Source of the DNA: Erythrobacter sp. CCH5-A1
GTDB taxonomy: Bacteria; Pseudomonadota; Alphaproteobacteria; Sphingomonadales; Sphingomonadaceae
Assembly (NCBI RefSeq): GCF_001557115.1
Contig: NZ_LSKQ01000040.1
Span: 1-14,941 of the forward strand
Direction: 5' to 3'
DNA length: 14,941 nucleotides
Shown one piece after another: positions 7,874 to 14,935 of the stretch; within the stretch, counting starts at the first letter, position 1; every line of letters begins with the position of its first letter. Both the position numbers and the translations under genes were made by a program. Under the pieces are notes generated by a model. The model did no database searches. It had not been told where the DNA came from and worked only from the letters and a program-made list of their open reading frames with translations.

Positions 7874-8751
7874 AGCACCCCCGCGCTCACCAGCGCCTCG
7901 TCCACCGCCCTCTTCGCCTCGTCCGAGCACTCGACCAGCGGCAGGCGCACCTCCGGCTCGATCCAGTCGTGGACTCGTGAGAGCGCGTATTTCACCGGGG
8001 CAGGCGAGGCGTCCGAGAACATCGCATAGTGCAGCGGGAACAGGCGGTCGTTGAGCTGCCGCGCCAGTTTCAGCTCGTTGGCGGCGATGGCTTCGTGGAA
8101 CTCCGCGCACAGCTTGGGCGCGACGTTCGCCGTCACCGAGATGCACCCGCGCCCGCCTGCCGCCGCATGGGGCAGCCATAGCTCGTCATTGCCCGACAGC
8201 TGGCAGAACTCGCGCCCGATCCCCATGCGGTGGTCGGCGACGCGGCTGAGGTCTCCGCTCGCGTCCTTGATAGCGATGATCCGGTCGGGATATTTCCGCA
8301 CTAGCTCGACCACGGTGTCGTCGAGAATGTCGGTCACCGTGCGCCCGGGCACGTTGTAGAGCACGATCGGCAGATCGCAGTTTTCGGCAAGGTAGCTGAA
8401 GTGCGCGATCAGCCCGCGCTGGCTCGGGCGGTTGTAGTAGGGCGCCACGCACAGCCCCGCCGCCGCGCCCGCCTTCTTGGCGAAGGTCATGTGCAGCTGC
8501 GCGTTCCTTGTATCGTTCGACCCGCAGCCCGCGATCACCGGCACGCGGCCCGCGGCCTGCTCGATGCAGACCTCGATCACGCGGTGATGCTCGGCATTGG
8601 AAAGCGTCGAGGCCTCGCCCGTGGTACCGCACGGGACGAGCGCGGCGCTGCCGTTGTCGATCTGCCAGTCGACCAGCCGGCGAAAGGCGACCTCGTCGAA
8701 CGCCCCGCCGCGAAAAGGAGTCACCAGAGCGGGTATCGAACCGCTGAACAT
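7870..8751 (-). CDS. dapA: 4-hydroxy-tetrahydrodipicolinate synthase DapA
   Basis: DapA condenses pyruvate with L-aspartate-4-semialdehyde, the first step committed to diaminopimelate and lysine, and so feeds both peptidoglycan and protein synthesis in the cytosol. The 293-residue product has the usual family length. Visible motifs are the N-terminal MFSGSIPALVTPF, the GTTGEASTL pyruvate-binding motif (Thr43, Thr44), Tyr132 and Arg137 in YNVPGRT of the catalytic triad and substrate site, and Lys162 in IAIKDASGD, which forms the Schiff base with pyruvate. The start at 8751 fits the family N-terminus and has CAGGG about eight bases upstream; a longer frame back to 8823 adds 24 residues unlike the family. 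It is divergent from the lytic transglycosylase gene and convergent with the small secreted protein, sharing a CTAG stop palindrome. Confidence 0.97.
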   Translation of the reverse strand: MFSGSIPALVTPFRGGAFDEVAFRRLVDWQIDNGSAALVPCGTTGEASTLSNAEHHRVIEVCIEQAAGRVPVIAGCGSNDTRNAQLHMTFAKKAGAAAGLCVAPYYNRPSQRGLIAHFSYLAENCDLPIVLYNVPGRTVTDILDDTVVELVRKYPDRIIAIKDASGDLSRVADHRMGIGREFCQLSGNDELWLPHAAAGGRGCISVTANVAPKLCAEFHEAIAANELKLARQLNDRLFPLHYAMFSDASPAPVKYALSRVHDWIEPEVRLPLVECSDEAKRAVDEALVSAGVL

Positions 8752-8849
8752 TGCTATTGCCCTGCCTTCATCTCTAGATACCGGACCAAGGGGCCCTCTC
8801 ACCCCGTCATCCAACACGTTCACCGCCTGATAAGGAGCCGGTAGGCACT
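8752..8849. promoter_or_regulatory. Divergent intergenic region dapA / lytic transglycosylase
   Basis: These 98 bases separate the two divergent starts and should hold both promoters. I saw no convincing -35/-10 pair on either strand. On the plus strand AAGGAG lies 12 bases before the lytic transglycosylase ATG, with a closer GTAGG in between. The shared region pairs a peptidoglycan precursor gene with a peptidoglycan-degrading gene, which would allow joint control; that is inference. Confidence 0.3.
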
Positions 8850-10814
8850 ATGTCCAGCATGGGCTGCAAGCTTTTGAATTCCCGCCGGATGTATGCTGCG
8901 ATTCTCGGGGCCTCGTTGCTGGCGGCATCCGCTTCGCCTGCCGCTGCTCAGGACTGGAGCGGCGGGCAGGATCTCGTCGCCCGCCAGCCGGGCGCCGCCG
9001 ATGCGGTGATCGCGCGGTGGGAGGCGCTGCAGGCGAACAGGGGCTATGGCTTTGCCGACTACGCGGGTTTCGTGCTCGCCTACCCCACCTTCCCCCGCAC
9101 CGACATCCTGCGCCTGCGCGCCGAGGCCGCGCTCGAGATCGAGGCGCCTTCGCAGGCCGAGGTGCTGCGCTTCTTCGATGCCAACCCGCCGCTCACCAAC
9201 CCCGGCCGCGCGCGCTATGCACTGGCGCTCGCCGCCGCGCAGCGTCCCGAGGCGCTGAGCGAGGCGCGCAAGGCGTGGCGCGGCGGGCAGATGGCCGATG
9301 CGGTCGAGCTTTATATTTCGCAGCTTTACGGCGCGCAGTTCACGGCCGATGACCACGCGGTGCGCACCGATGCGCTGCTGTGGCAGGGCAAGGCCGATGC
9401 CGCCTCGCGGATGGTCGTCAGCCTTGCCGAGGACGCCCGCCCGATGGCGCTGGCGCGCCTCGCGCTGCTGCGCGGCGCGCGGCCCGAAGCCTCGGGACTC
9501 GCTGTTCCGGCCGGGGCCGAGGCCGATCCGGGCTATGTCTTCAATCTGGTCAAGTTCCTGCGGGGCAGCGGCCAGAACTACGAGGCCGCGCGGGTTTTCA
9601 CCGCCCGTCCGGCCTTCGTGCGCCCGGCGCTCGATCCGGAAGCCTTCGTCGGCCAGTTGCTGGGCCTCGCCGAGGATGTCGGCGCCTCCGAGGCGGCACA
9701 GATCGCGGCGCGCAGCGGTGATCTTTTCGCGCCGGACGCCGACCTGTCGCAGACCAGCTTCACCCTGCGCGACCGCCTGACCGACCTGATGTGGAAGGGC
9801 GGAACCAATGCGCTCTGGCGACTGGGCGATGGCACCGCCGCCGCGCCGCTCTTCGCGCGCTATGGCGATGCCGCCAAGACCCCGCTGACAAAGGCGAAGG
9901 GCTATTACTGGGCAGGCCGTGCGGCGCGTCAGGCGGGCGATGCCGCGAGCGCGACGCGCTGGTTCGAGATGGCCGCACGCTGGCCCGATTACTATTACGG
10001 CCAGCTCGCCCTGTCGGCGCTCGGCCGCTCGATGCCGGCCTTCGCCGCCCTGCCCCAGCCGCGCATGGAAGCCTCCGCGCGCGCCGAGTTCGAGGCGCGC
10101 CCGGTGGTGCAGGCGATCCGTGCGCTCGCCAAGAACCGTCGCGACTGGCGCACCGAGCGCCGCTTCTTCGAAGCCCTCGGAGACGAGTGCGACACCCCCA
10201 ATGAAATGCTGATGGCGGGCATGCTCGCCAAGGAAACCGGGCTCGACGAGATGGCGGTCGTGCTCGGCCTCAAGATGGGTGAAGTCGGGGTCTCGGGGCT
10301 CGAACGGATCGGCTTTCCCACCGTCGCCACGCCGCCCGCCGTCAACGACTGGGTGATGGTCCACGCCATCGGCCGGCAGGAGAGCGAGTTCGACCGTACG
10401 CGCGAAAGCCATGCCGGCGCGCGCGGGATCATGCAACTGATGCCGGGCACCGCGCGCGAGCAGGCGGGCAAGCTGGGGGTGCAGTATCTTTCGGCCGATC
10501 TCACCGGTTCGCCGCTTTACAACATCCAGCTGGGCGATGCCTATTTCGCGCGGATGCTGGCCTATTACGGCGGCTCCTATCCGCTCGCGATCGGGGCCTA
10601 CAATGCCGGGCCGGGCCGCGTGAACCAGTGGCTGCGCCTCAACGGCGATCCGCGCACCGGAGCGATCGGCTGGGAGGAGTGGATCGAAAAGATCCCCGCC
10701 AATTTCGAGACCCGCTATTACATCATGCGCGTGATCGGCAATGCGGTGACCTATTCGCACATGTATCCCGAACAGGCGGCGCTGCCGCGCACCGTCGACA
10801 CGTTCTTGCGCTGA
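8850..10814 (+). CDS. Soluble lytic murein transglycosylase (Slt-like, GH23)
   Basis: Lytic transglycosylases cleave the MurNAc-GlcNAc bond of peptidoglycan and leave a 1,6-anhydro end, for cell-wall turnover and remodelling in the periplasm. The 654-residue protein begins with a signal peptide (hydrophobic AAILGASLLAASASPAAA, cut near residue 34). Residues about 40-470 form a long alpha-helical superhelix rich in Ala and Arg, as in Slt70. The C-terminal catalytic domain follows (about 500-640): the catalytic Glu511 lies in IGRQESEF, with SHAGARGIMQLMPGTA, then AYNAGPGRVNQW, then FETRYYIMRV, all standard SLT motifs. The start ATG has AAGGAG 12 bases upstream; Met4 and Met14 are alternatives that keep the signal core. 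The stop TGA lies in TGAGG, the ribosome binding site of greB. This is probably the first gene of a plus-strand operon. Confidence 0.94.
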   Translation: MSSMGCKLLNSRRMYAAILGASLLAASASPAAAQDWSGGQDLVARQPGAADAVIARWEALQANRGYGFADYAGFVLAYPTFPRTDILRLRAEAALEIEAPSQAEVLRFFDANPPLTNPGRARYALALAAAQRPEALSEARKAWRGGQMADAVELYISQLYGAQFTADDHAVRTDALLWQGKADAASRMVVSLAEDARPMALARLALLRGARPEASGLAVPAGAEADPGYVFNLVKFLRGSGQNYEAARVFTARPAFVRPALDPEAFVGQLLGLAEDVGASEAAQIAARSGDLFAPDADLSQTSFTLRDRLTDLMWKGGTNALWRLGDGTAAAPLFARYGDAAKTPLTKAKGYYWAGRAARQAGDAASATRWFEMAARWPDYYYGQLALSALGRSMPAFAALPQPRMEASARAEFEARPVVQAIRALAKNRRDWRTERRFFEALGDECDTPNEMLMAGMLAKETGLDEMAVVLGLKMGEVGVSGLERIGFPTVATPPAVNDWVMVHAIGRQESEFDRTRESHAGARGIMQLMPGTAREQAGKLGVQYLSADLTGSPLYNIQLGDAYFARMLAYYGGSYPLAIGAYNAGPGRVNQWLRLNGDPRTGAIGWEEWIEKIPANFETRYYIMRVIGNAVTYSHMYPEQAALPRTVDTFLR

Positions 10815-10822
10815 GGCCGCTA

Positions 10823-11302
10823 GTGAAGCCGGCGGGGCCTCCGATCACGCCTCAGTGGATGGCGGCCTTGAAGGCCCGCTACGACCACCTGCCCGGCACC
10901 GAGCGGCCGGCAATCGTCGAGATCGTCAGCTGGGCGGCGGGCAACGGCGACCGCTCCGAGAACGGCGACTACCTCTACGGCCGCAAGAAGATGCGCGAGA
11001 TCGACCGCGAGCTGGCGCACCTCGCCCGCCGCATGAAGGTGCTGCGCGTGGTCGACCCGGCCGCGCAGGTCGACCGCGCGCGCGTTTTTTTCGGCGCGCG
11101 CGTCACCATCGCGGACGAGGATGACAACCACCAGACCGTGACGCTGGTGGGCGACGACGAGCAGGACGCAGGCGCCGGCCGCATCGGCTGGAACTCCCCC
11201 ATGGCGCGTGCCCTGCGGGGCGCTTCGGTGGGTGATGTGCGGGTGGTCGCCCTCCCCTCGGGCACGCGCGAGTGGGAAGTGATGGCAATCGCCTATGACT
11301 AG
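10823..11302 (+). CDS. greB: Transcription elongation factor GreB
   Basis: Gre factors insert a coiled-coil into the secondary channel of RNA polymerase and stimulate cleavage of backtracked RNA, rescuing stalled transcription. The protein has 159 residues, the normal GreB size. The N-terminal coiled-coil includes ERPAIVEIVSWAAGNGDRSE and NGDYLYGRKKMREIDREL; Asp43 and Glu46 in GDRSEN are the tip acids that position the catalytic metal. The C-terminal FKBP-like domain has VFFGARVTI, then WNSPMARALRGASVGDVRVV. GDRSENGDY and SPMARAL favour GreB over GreA. The start is GTG at 10823; its ribosome binding site TGAGG contains the stop of the preceding gene, six bases upstream. It ends with an eight-base overlap into the next gene, so translation of all three is probably coupled. 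Confidence 0.93.
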   Translation: MKPAGPPITPQWMAALKARYDHLPGTERPAIVEIVSWAAGNGDRSENGDYLYGRKKMREIDRELAHLARRMKVLRVVDPAAQVDRARVFFGARVTIADEDDNHQTVTLVGDDEQDAGAGRIGWNSPMARALRGASVGDVRVVALPSGTREWEVMAIAYD

Positions 11303-11756
11303 GCCCCTCGCACTAGCCATGCTGCTGCTCGCCGCCGCGCCGCTCGCCGCGCGCGACAGCCTTGGCGTCTATGACGGCTGGGCAGCGTTCCGCGATGCCT
11401 CTCCGGCGCGGTGCTACGCAATTGCCAAGGCGGAGGGGAACAGCGCGGTGGGCGCATATGCCACGATCTCGACGTGGCCCGGCAAGGGCGTGCGCGGGGC
11501 GGTGCATATCGTGCTGAGCCACGAGGTTTCGCCCAAGGCTACCGTGCGCCTCGCGGTGGGCGACAAGCGTTTCACCCTCGTCACCAAGGGCCGCAACGCC
11601 TGGGCCGCCGATCCGCGCGAGGATGCCGCGATCATCGCCGCGATCCGCTCGGCCGCGCGCATGAGCGTCTCGGGCGGCGGGTTCACCGACCGTTACACGC
11701 TGACGGGGGCCGCAACCGCGATCGACGCGGCCACAGTGGGGTGTGCCAAGCGCTGA
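11295..11756 (+). CDS. Invasion-associated locus B (IalB)-like secreted protein
   Basis: This encodes 153 residues with a signal peptide ([19 protein letters not shown], cut near residue 19). The mature part opens [19 protein letters not shown], then [20 protein letters not shown], then [17 protein letters not shown], then a helix [18 protein letters not shown] and the end [19 protein letters not shown]. This layout matches alphaproteobacterial IalB-family proteins: an early W and C, a central beta-sandwich, a helix and a C-terminal cysteine. Cys40 and Cys150 would form the disulfide. The family was named for Bartonella erythrocyte invasion, but most members are in free-living bacteria and have no known activity, so the name does not imply virulence. 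The ATG overlaps the last eight bases of greB (ATGACTAG). A gap of 41 bases follows before rlmN. Confidence 0.72.
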   Translation: MTRPLALAMLLLAAAPLAARDSLGVYDGWAAFRDASPARCYAIAKAEGNSAVGAYATISTWPGKGVRGAVHIVLSHEVSPKATVRLAVGDKRFTLVTKGRNAWAADPREDAAIIAAIRSAARMSVSGGGFTDRYTLTGAATAIDAATVGCAKR

Positions 11757-11783
11757 CTCGCCAAACCGGCGAAGGCGCACTAT

Positions 11784-11819
11784 ATGGCCGCGCACCCATG
11801 GCCGATACCGCACTCATGA
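11784..11819 (+). other. Possible 11-codon leader ORF ahead of rlmN
   Basis: An ATG at 11784 has GAAGG about nine bases upstream, the only good ribosome binding site in this gap. It reads 11 codons ([11 protein letters not shown]) and stops at TGA 11817-11819. That stop overlaps by four bases (ATGA) an in-frame ATG of rlmN at 11816. Translation could therefore pass from the leader to rlmN. It is short and could be chance. Confidence 0.25.
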
Positions 11820-13057
11820 CCATCCCGGGCCTCGTCGACCCGGTGCCCGCCGCGCGCGACATCACGCCGCGCGCCGACGGCCGCGTCGACCTCATCGGCC
11901 TCCCCCGCCCGCGCATCCGCGAGCTGTTCGAGGAGGCCGGGCTCGACGCCAGGCAGGCCAAGCTGCGCGCCAAGCAGGTGTTCCACTGGCTCTACCACCG
12001 TGGCGTCACCGACTTCACGGCGATGACCGACATCGCCAAGCCGATGCGCCCGTGGCTGGCGGAGCGTTTCGTCATCGGCCGCCCGGATGTGGTCGAGGCG
12101 CAGCATTCGGTCGACGGCACCCGCAAGTGGCTGCTGCGCACCGCCGACGGCCACGATTTCGAGATGGTCTTCATCCCCGACGAGACGCGCGGCACGCTGT
12201 GCGTCTCCTCGCAGGTCGGCTGCACCCTCACCTGCTCCTTCTGCCACACCGGCACGATGAAGCTGGTGAGGAACCTCACCCCCGGCGAGATCGTCGGCCA
12301 GGTGATGCTCGCCCGCGACGCGCTGGGCGAATGGCCGCGCGGGACGATGGTATCCGATGCCGACGCGATCGACGAGGATGACGAGGCCGGCCACTACACC
12401 GCCGACGGGCGCCTCCTCACCAACATCGTGATGATGGGCATGGGCGAGCCGCTCTACAATTTCGACCACGTGCGCGACGCGCTGAAGCTGGTAATGGACG
12501 GCGACGGCCTTGCCCTCTCCAAGCGCCGCATCACGCTCTCGACCAGCGGCGTCATCCCGATGATGGAGCGCTGCGGCGAGGAGATCGGGGTGAACCTTGC
12601 GGTGTCCCTGCACGGCGTTCGCAAGGAAGTGCGCGACGAGTTGGTGCCGCTCAACAAGAAATACGGCATCGAGGACCTGCTGCAGGCCTGCGCCGACTAC
12701 CCCGGCGCCTCCAACGCGCGGCGCATCACCTTCGAATATGTGATGATCAAGGACAAGAACGACAGCGACGATGACGCGCGCGAGCTTGTCCGGCTCCTCA
12801 AGGAATATAACCTTCCCGCCAAGGTCAACCTCATCCCCTTCAACCCCTGGCCGGGCGCGGGCTACGAGACATCCGCGCCCGAGCGCATCCGGCGCTTTTC
12901 CGAGATCGTCTTCGAGGGCGGCTTCTCGGCCCCGGTCCGCACCCCGCGAGGGCGCGATATCGATGCGGCTTGCGGCCAATTGAAGACCGCCGCGGAGAAG
13001 AAGTCCCGCGCCCAGCGCGACCGCGAAGCCGCCGCCGCGGCAGCCGGGCAGGCTTGA
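11798..13057 (+). CDS. rlmN: Dual-specificity 23S rRNA / tRNA adenine-C2 methyltransferase RlmN
   Basis: RlmN is a radical-SAM enzyme that methylates C2 of A2503 in 23S rRNA and A37 in some tRNAs, improving decoding fidelity. The 419-residue product has the N-terminal RNA-recognition part (KAKLRAKQ-like, [19 protein letters not shown]), the [4Fe-4S] cluster motif CTLTCSFC (Cys142, Cys146, Cys149), GMGEPLYNF (215-223) for SAM binding, and the two methyl-transfer cysteines: Cys135 in GTLCVSSQ and Cys392 in DIDAACGQL. An acidic insertion at about 178-205 ([10 protein letters not shown]) interrupts the core between [10 protein letters not shown] and [11 protein letters not shown] recall it in sphingomonad homologues. 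The tail after 395 is basic and Ala-rich. The start at 11798 has no ribosome binding site; ATG 11816 is an alternative. The stop overlaps the next gene's TTG. Confidence 0.95.
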   Translation: MADTALMTIPGLVDPVPAARDITPRADGRVDLIGLPRPRIRELFEEAGLDARQAKLRAKQVFHWLYHRGVTDFTAMTDIAKPMRPWLAERFVIGRPDVVEAQHSVDGTRKWLLRTADGHDFEMVFIPDETRGTLCVSSQVGCTLTCSFCHTGTMKLVRNLTPGEIVGQVMLARDALGEWPRGTMVSDADAIDEDDEAGHYTADGRLLTNIVMMGMGEPLYNFDHVRDALKLVMDGDGLALSKRRITLSTSGVIPMMERCGEEIGVNLAVSLHGVRKEVRDELVPLNKKYGIEDLLQACADYPGASNARRITFEYVMIKDKNDSDDDARELVRLLKEYNLPAKVNLIPFNPWPGAGYETSAPERIRRFSEIVFEGGFSAPVRTPRGRDIDAACGQLKTAAEKKSRAQRDREAAAAAAGQA

Positions 13058-13650
13058 GCACCGATCCCGACACCATCGCCTTCTACCAGGCGCGTGCGCC
13101 GCATTACGTGCTGAAGTTCGGACAGGCGCATTCGTGGCAGCTCGACCCATTTCTCGATGGCCTCGCGCCCGGTGGCCGTGTGCTAGAACTGGGCTGCGGC
13201 GGCGGGCAGGACGCGGCGCGCATTCGGGAGCGCGGGTTTGCGGTCGACGCGACCGACGCTGCGCCCGCCATGGTCAGAAAGGCCAATGAACGCTGGGACG
13301 TGGGCGCAAGGGTGATGACCTTCGACCAGCTCGATGCCGAGGCCGAATATGATGGCATCTGGGCCCATGCGAGCCTGCTCCATGTGCCGCGTACCGACCT
13401 TCCCGATGTGCTCGCCCGCATTCACCGTGCGCTGGTGCCCGGCGGCTACCATTTCGCCAGCTACAAGCTCGGAGAGGCCGAAGGCCGCGACGAGTTCGGG
13501 CGGTTCTACAACTTCCCTTCGCCCGATTGGCTCACCGCGCAGTATCACGCGATCCCTGGCTGGGAGATCGTCCGGGACGAGCGCAGTCTTGGCGGCGGTT
13601 TCGACGGGGTGGAACGCGACTGGATCAACCTTACCGTGAGAAAAGCATGA
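13054..13650 (+). CDS. Class I SAM-dependent methyltransferase, substrate unknown
   Basis: The product has 198 residues with a Rossmann methyltransferase fold: motif [13 protein letters not shown] (43-54) for SAM binding, [11 protein letters not shown] (64-74) with an acidic end of strand two, [13 protein letters not shown] (99-111) as motif II/post region, and [14 protein letters not shown] (127-140). This order is typical of the Methyltransf_11/25 families, which act on small molecules, proteins or RNA; the substrate cannot be inferred. The start is TTG at 13054, sharing TTGA with the RlmN stop; upstream the frame only shadows rlmN. The next in-frame GTG, at codon 19, would remove a conserved-looking N-terminal helix. 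The gene ends by an ATGA overlap with the MOSC gene, so both are translationally coupled to rlmN. A link to RNA modification is only suggested by position. Confidence 0.83.
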   Translation: MSTDPDTIAFYQARAPHYVLKFGQAHSWQLDPFLDGLAPGGRVLELGCGGGQDAARIRERGFAVDATDAAPAMVRKANERWDVGARVMTFDQLDAEAEYDGIWAHASLLHVPRTDLPDVLARIHRALVPGGYHFASYKLGEAEGRDEFGRFYNFPSPDWLTAQYHAIPGWEIVRDERSLGGGFDGVERDWINLTVRKA

Positions 13651-14288
13651 CCCGCTGGACCGTCGAGGCCGTCTGCACCGGCACCGCCCGCCCCTTCCAC
13701 GGCGCCGAGCTGAGCGCCTTCGCCAAGCAGCCGCGCGAGGGCGTGGTGCAGATCCACGCCGAGGGCCTCGCCCCCGACGAGCAGGCCGACCGCCGCGTGC
13801 ATGGCGGGCCGGAGATGGCGCTCCACCTCTATCCGCTCGATCACCACGACTGGTGGCGGGGCGAGATCGGTGACCACCCGGCGCTCGCCGAGCCCGGCGG
13901 CTTCGGGTCCAACCTCGCGGTGCGCGGGCTGCTGGAGGACGCGGTGCATATCGGCGATCGCTTCCGCTGCGGGACGGCGCTGATCGAAGTCAGCCAACCG
14001 CGCCAGCCGTGCTGGAAGATCGAACACCGCTTCGGCCACAAGGGCATGGTCGCGCGCATCATCGCGAGCGGGCGCGGGGGCTGGTATTTCCGGGTGATCG
14101 AGACCGGCGAGGTGCAGGCGGGCGATTCGCTCGAACGCGTGTCGCTCGGCGCGCAGGAATGGAGCGTCGCGCGGGTGTTCCGCGCGCTGGTTGCAGGCAA
14201 GGGCACGCCCGAGGAATATGCCGCGCTCGCGGCACTTCCCGCTCTCACCCCGCGCCTGCGCGAGCGCGCCGCGGCTAAACGCGGGTGA
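13647..14288 (+). CDS. MOSC-domain protein, YiiM-like
   Basis: This 213-residue protein resembles E. coli YiiM, a molybdenum-cofactor (MOSC) protein that reduces N-hydroxylated bases such as 6-N-hydroxylaminopurine. Key features are DRRVHGGPEMALHLYP (49-63, the HGG motif), GGFGSNLAVRGLLEDAVHIGD (84-104), and Cys122 in QPRQPCWKIEHR, the conserved MOSC cysteine expected to hold Mo. The segment GWYFRVIETGEVQAGD (145-160) closes the barrel, and a helical C-terminus rich in Ala and Arg follows (about 172-213). There is no signal peptide, so it is cytosolic. The ATG lies in ATGA with the methyltransferase stop, giving tight coupling. Its substrate could be other N-hydroxylated compounds; YiiM function is inferred from family resemblance. 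It is probably the last gene of the operon. Confidence 0.88.
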   Translation: MTRWTVEAVCTGTARPFHGAELSAFAKQPREGVVQIHAEGLAPDEQADRRVHGGPEMALHLYPLDHHDWWRGEIGDHPALAEPGGFGSNLAVRGLLEDAVHIGDRFRCGTALIEVSQPRQPCWKIEHRFGHKGMVARIIASGRGGWYFRVIETGEVQAGDSLERVSLGAQEWSVARVFRALVAGKGTPEEYAALAALPALTPRLRERAAAKRG

Positions 14289-14293
14289 GGCAC

Positions 14294-14308
14294 GGTTCAT
14301 CCCGAACC
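14294..14308. repeat. Short inverted repeat after the MOSC gene
   Basis: GGTTC and GAACC flank five bases (14294-14298 and 14304-14308), six bases after the MOSC stop. No T-run follows. It may be part of a transcript end or an operator, or be chance. Confidence 0.25.
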
Positions 14309-14346
14309 CTCCCAAACTGAACAAATCCTGCTGTTTCCTGAAAGGC

Positions 14347-14378
14347 TCGTTCAGCCAGCGTTCGCGTTAGCTGAACGA
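14347..14378. repeat. Nine-bp inverted repeat upstream of the glycine-zipper gene
   Basis: TCGTTCAGC (14347-14355) and GCTGAACGA (14370-14378) form a perfect 9-bp inverted repeat with a 14-base spacer. A third CTGAAC occurs at 14317-14322. It lies 46 bases before the ATG at 14424, where a promoter or operator is expected, so it may bind a dimeric regulator or fold in the 5' leader. It can be read directly; its role is inferred. Confidence 0.45.
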
Positions 14379-14423
14379 AAAGGGGGTCGCTCCACACGGG
14401 AGCCGCCACAAGGATACGCAACC

Positions 14424-14888
14424 ATGAAACACCTCGCCCTGCTCGCCGCCGCTGGTTCGATGGCCGCCTTCGCCGCTCCGGTGCAGGCTGCCGAGCTTGC
14501 CGCTGCTCCCTCGCCGCTCTTTGCCGGCTACAACGCCGCGCCCGCCTATGCCCCCGTCGCCGCCTATGACGATGACTGGCGCGATGACCGCCGCGACTGG
14601 CGCCGTGACCGCCGCGACGACCGCCGTGACTGGCGCGACGATCGCCGCGACTGGCAGCGCGAGCGCCGCCTGAGCCGCAATGACCGCGTGTGGCGCGGCG
14701 ACGACGGCCGCTACTACTGCCGCCGCGACAACGGCACCACCGGCCTCGTGGTCGGCGCCATCGGCGGGGCCCTGCTGGGCCGCACCGTCGACACCCGCGG
14801 CGACCGTTCGCTCGGCACCCTGCTCGGCGCGATCGGTGGCGGTCTGCTGGGACGCGAAATCGACCGCGGCGAAGCGCGCTGCCGCTAA
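14424..14888 (+). CDS. Exported glycine-zipper (2TM) protein with Arg/Asp-rich repeat
   Basis: This encodes 154 residues from an ATG with AAGGA nine bases upstream. Residues 1-22 are a signal peptide (MKHLALLAAAGSMAAFAAPVQA). An Ala/Pro/Tyr-rich linker (23-48) is followed by a highly charged stretch (49-88) made almost only of Arg, Asp and Trp, with WRDDRRD repeated at 52-58 and 70-76. After a short RYYCRRDNG segment comes a glycine-zipper domain (107-143): GLVVGAIGGALLG and GTLLGAIGGGLLG, separated by RTVDTRGDRSL. The zipper resembles the 17-kDa surface antigen family and other 2TM glycine-zipper proteins that pack helices in the outer membrane. Cysteines at 99 and 153 could form a disulfide; there is no lipobox. 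Function is unknown; an envelope-stabilising role is plausible. It appears monocistronic, 135 bases after the MOSC gene and with its own inverted repeats. Confidence 0.82.
   Translation: MKHLALLAAAGSMAAFAAPVQAAELAAAPSPLFAGYNAAPAYAPVAAYDDDWRDDRRDWRRDRRDDRRDWRDDRRDWQRERRLSRNDRVWRGDDGRYYCRRDNGTTGLVVGAIGGALLGRTVDTRGDRSLGTLLGAIGGGLLGREIDRGEARCR
14568..14687 (+). repeat. Degenerate coding repeat, Arg/Asp-rich
   Basis: This region inside the glycine-zipper gene encodes residues 49-88 with repeating Asp-Arg-Arg-Asp-Trp units. The 21-base copies at 14577-14597 and 14631-14651 both encode WRDDRRD and differ at only two bases, both synonymous GAT/GAC swaps. This suggests growth by tandem duplication followed by drift under selection on the protein. 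Such a repeat could vary in copy number between strains. Confidence 0.65.
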
Positions 14889-14901
14889 GCCGGACTGATT
14901 G

Positions 14902-14935
14902 GGGGCGGGCATCTGCCTCGGCAGGTGCCCGCCCC
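14902..14935 (+). terminator. Strong stem-loop after the glycine-zipper gene
   Basis: A 16-base inverted repeat (14902-14917 with 14920-14935) pairs almost perfectly, with one G-U pair, around a tiny loop. The outer part is GGGGCGGGCA/TGCCCGCCCC. It starts 13 bases after the stop codon, as expected of a transcript end. No T-run is visible in the last six bases of the window (GTCGCC), so it is either T-poor, as is common in GC-rich genomes, or cut off by the window edge. Confidence 0.65.

Noticed and set aside
8752..8823. N-terminal extension of dapA by 24 codons
   Set aside because: DapA proteins begin near the MFSGSIPALVTPF segment; the added residues do not resemble the family, and the 8751 start has its own ribosome binding site.
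8820..10760. A 646-codon minus-strand open frame opposite the lytic transglycosylase gene
   Set aside because: It is an antisense shadow: the opposite strand encodes the full Slt motifs, and this translation is Arg/Ala/Gly-rich without any domain.
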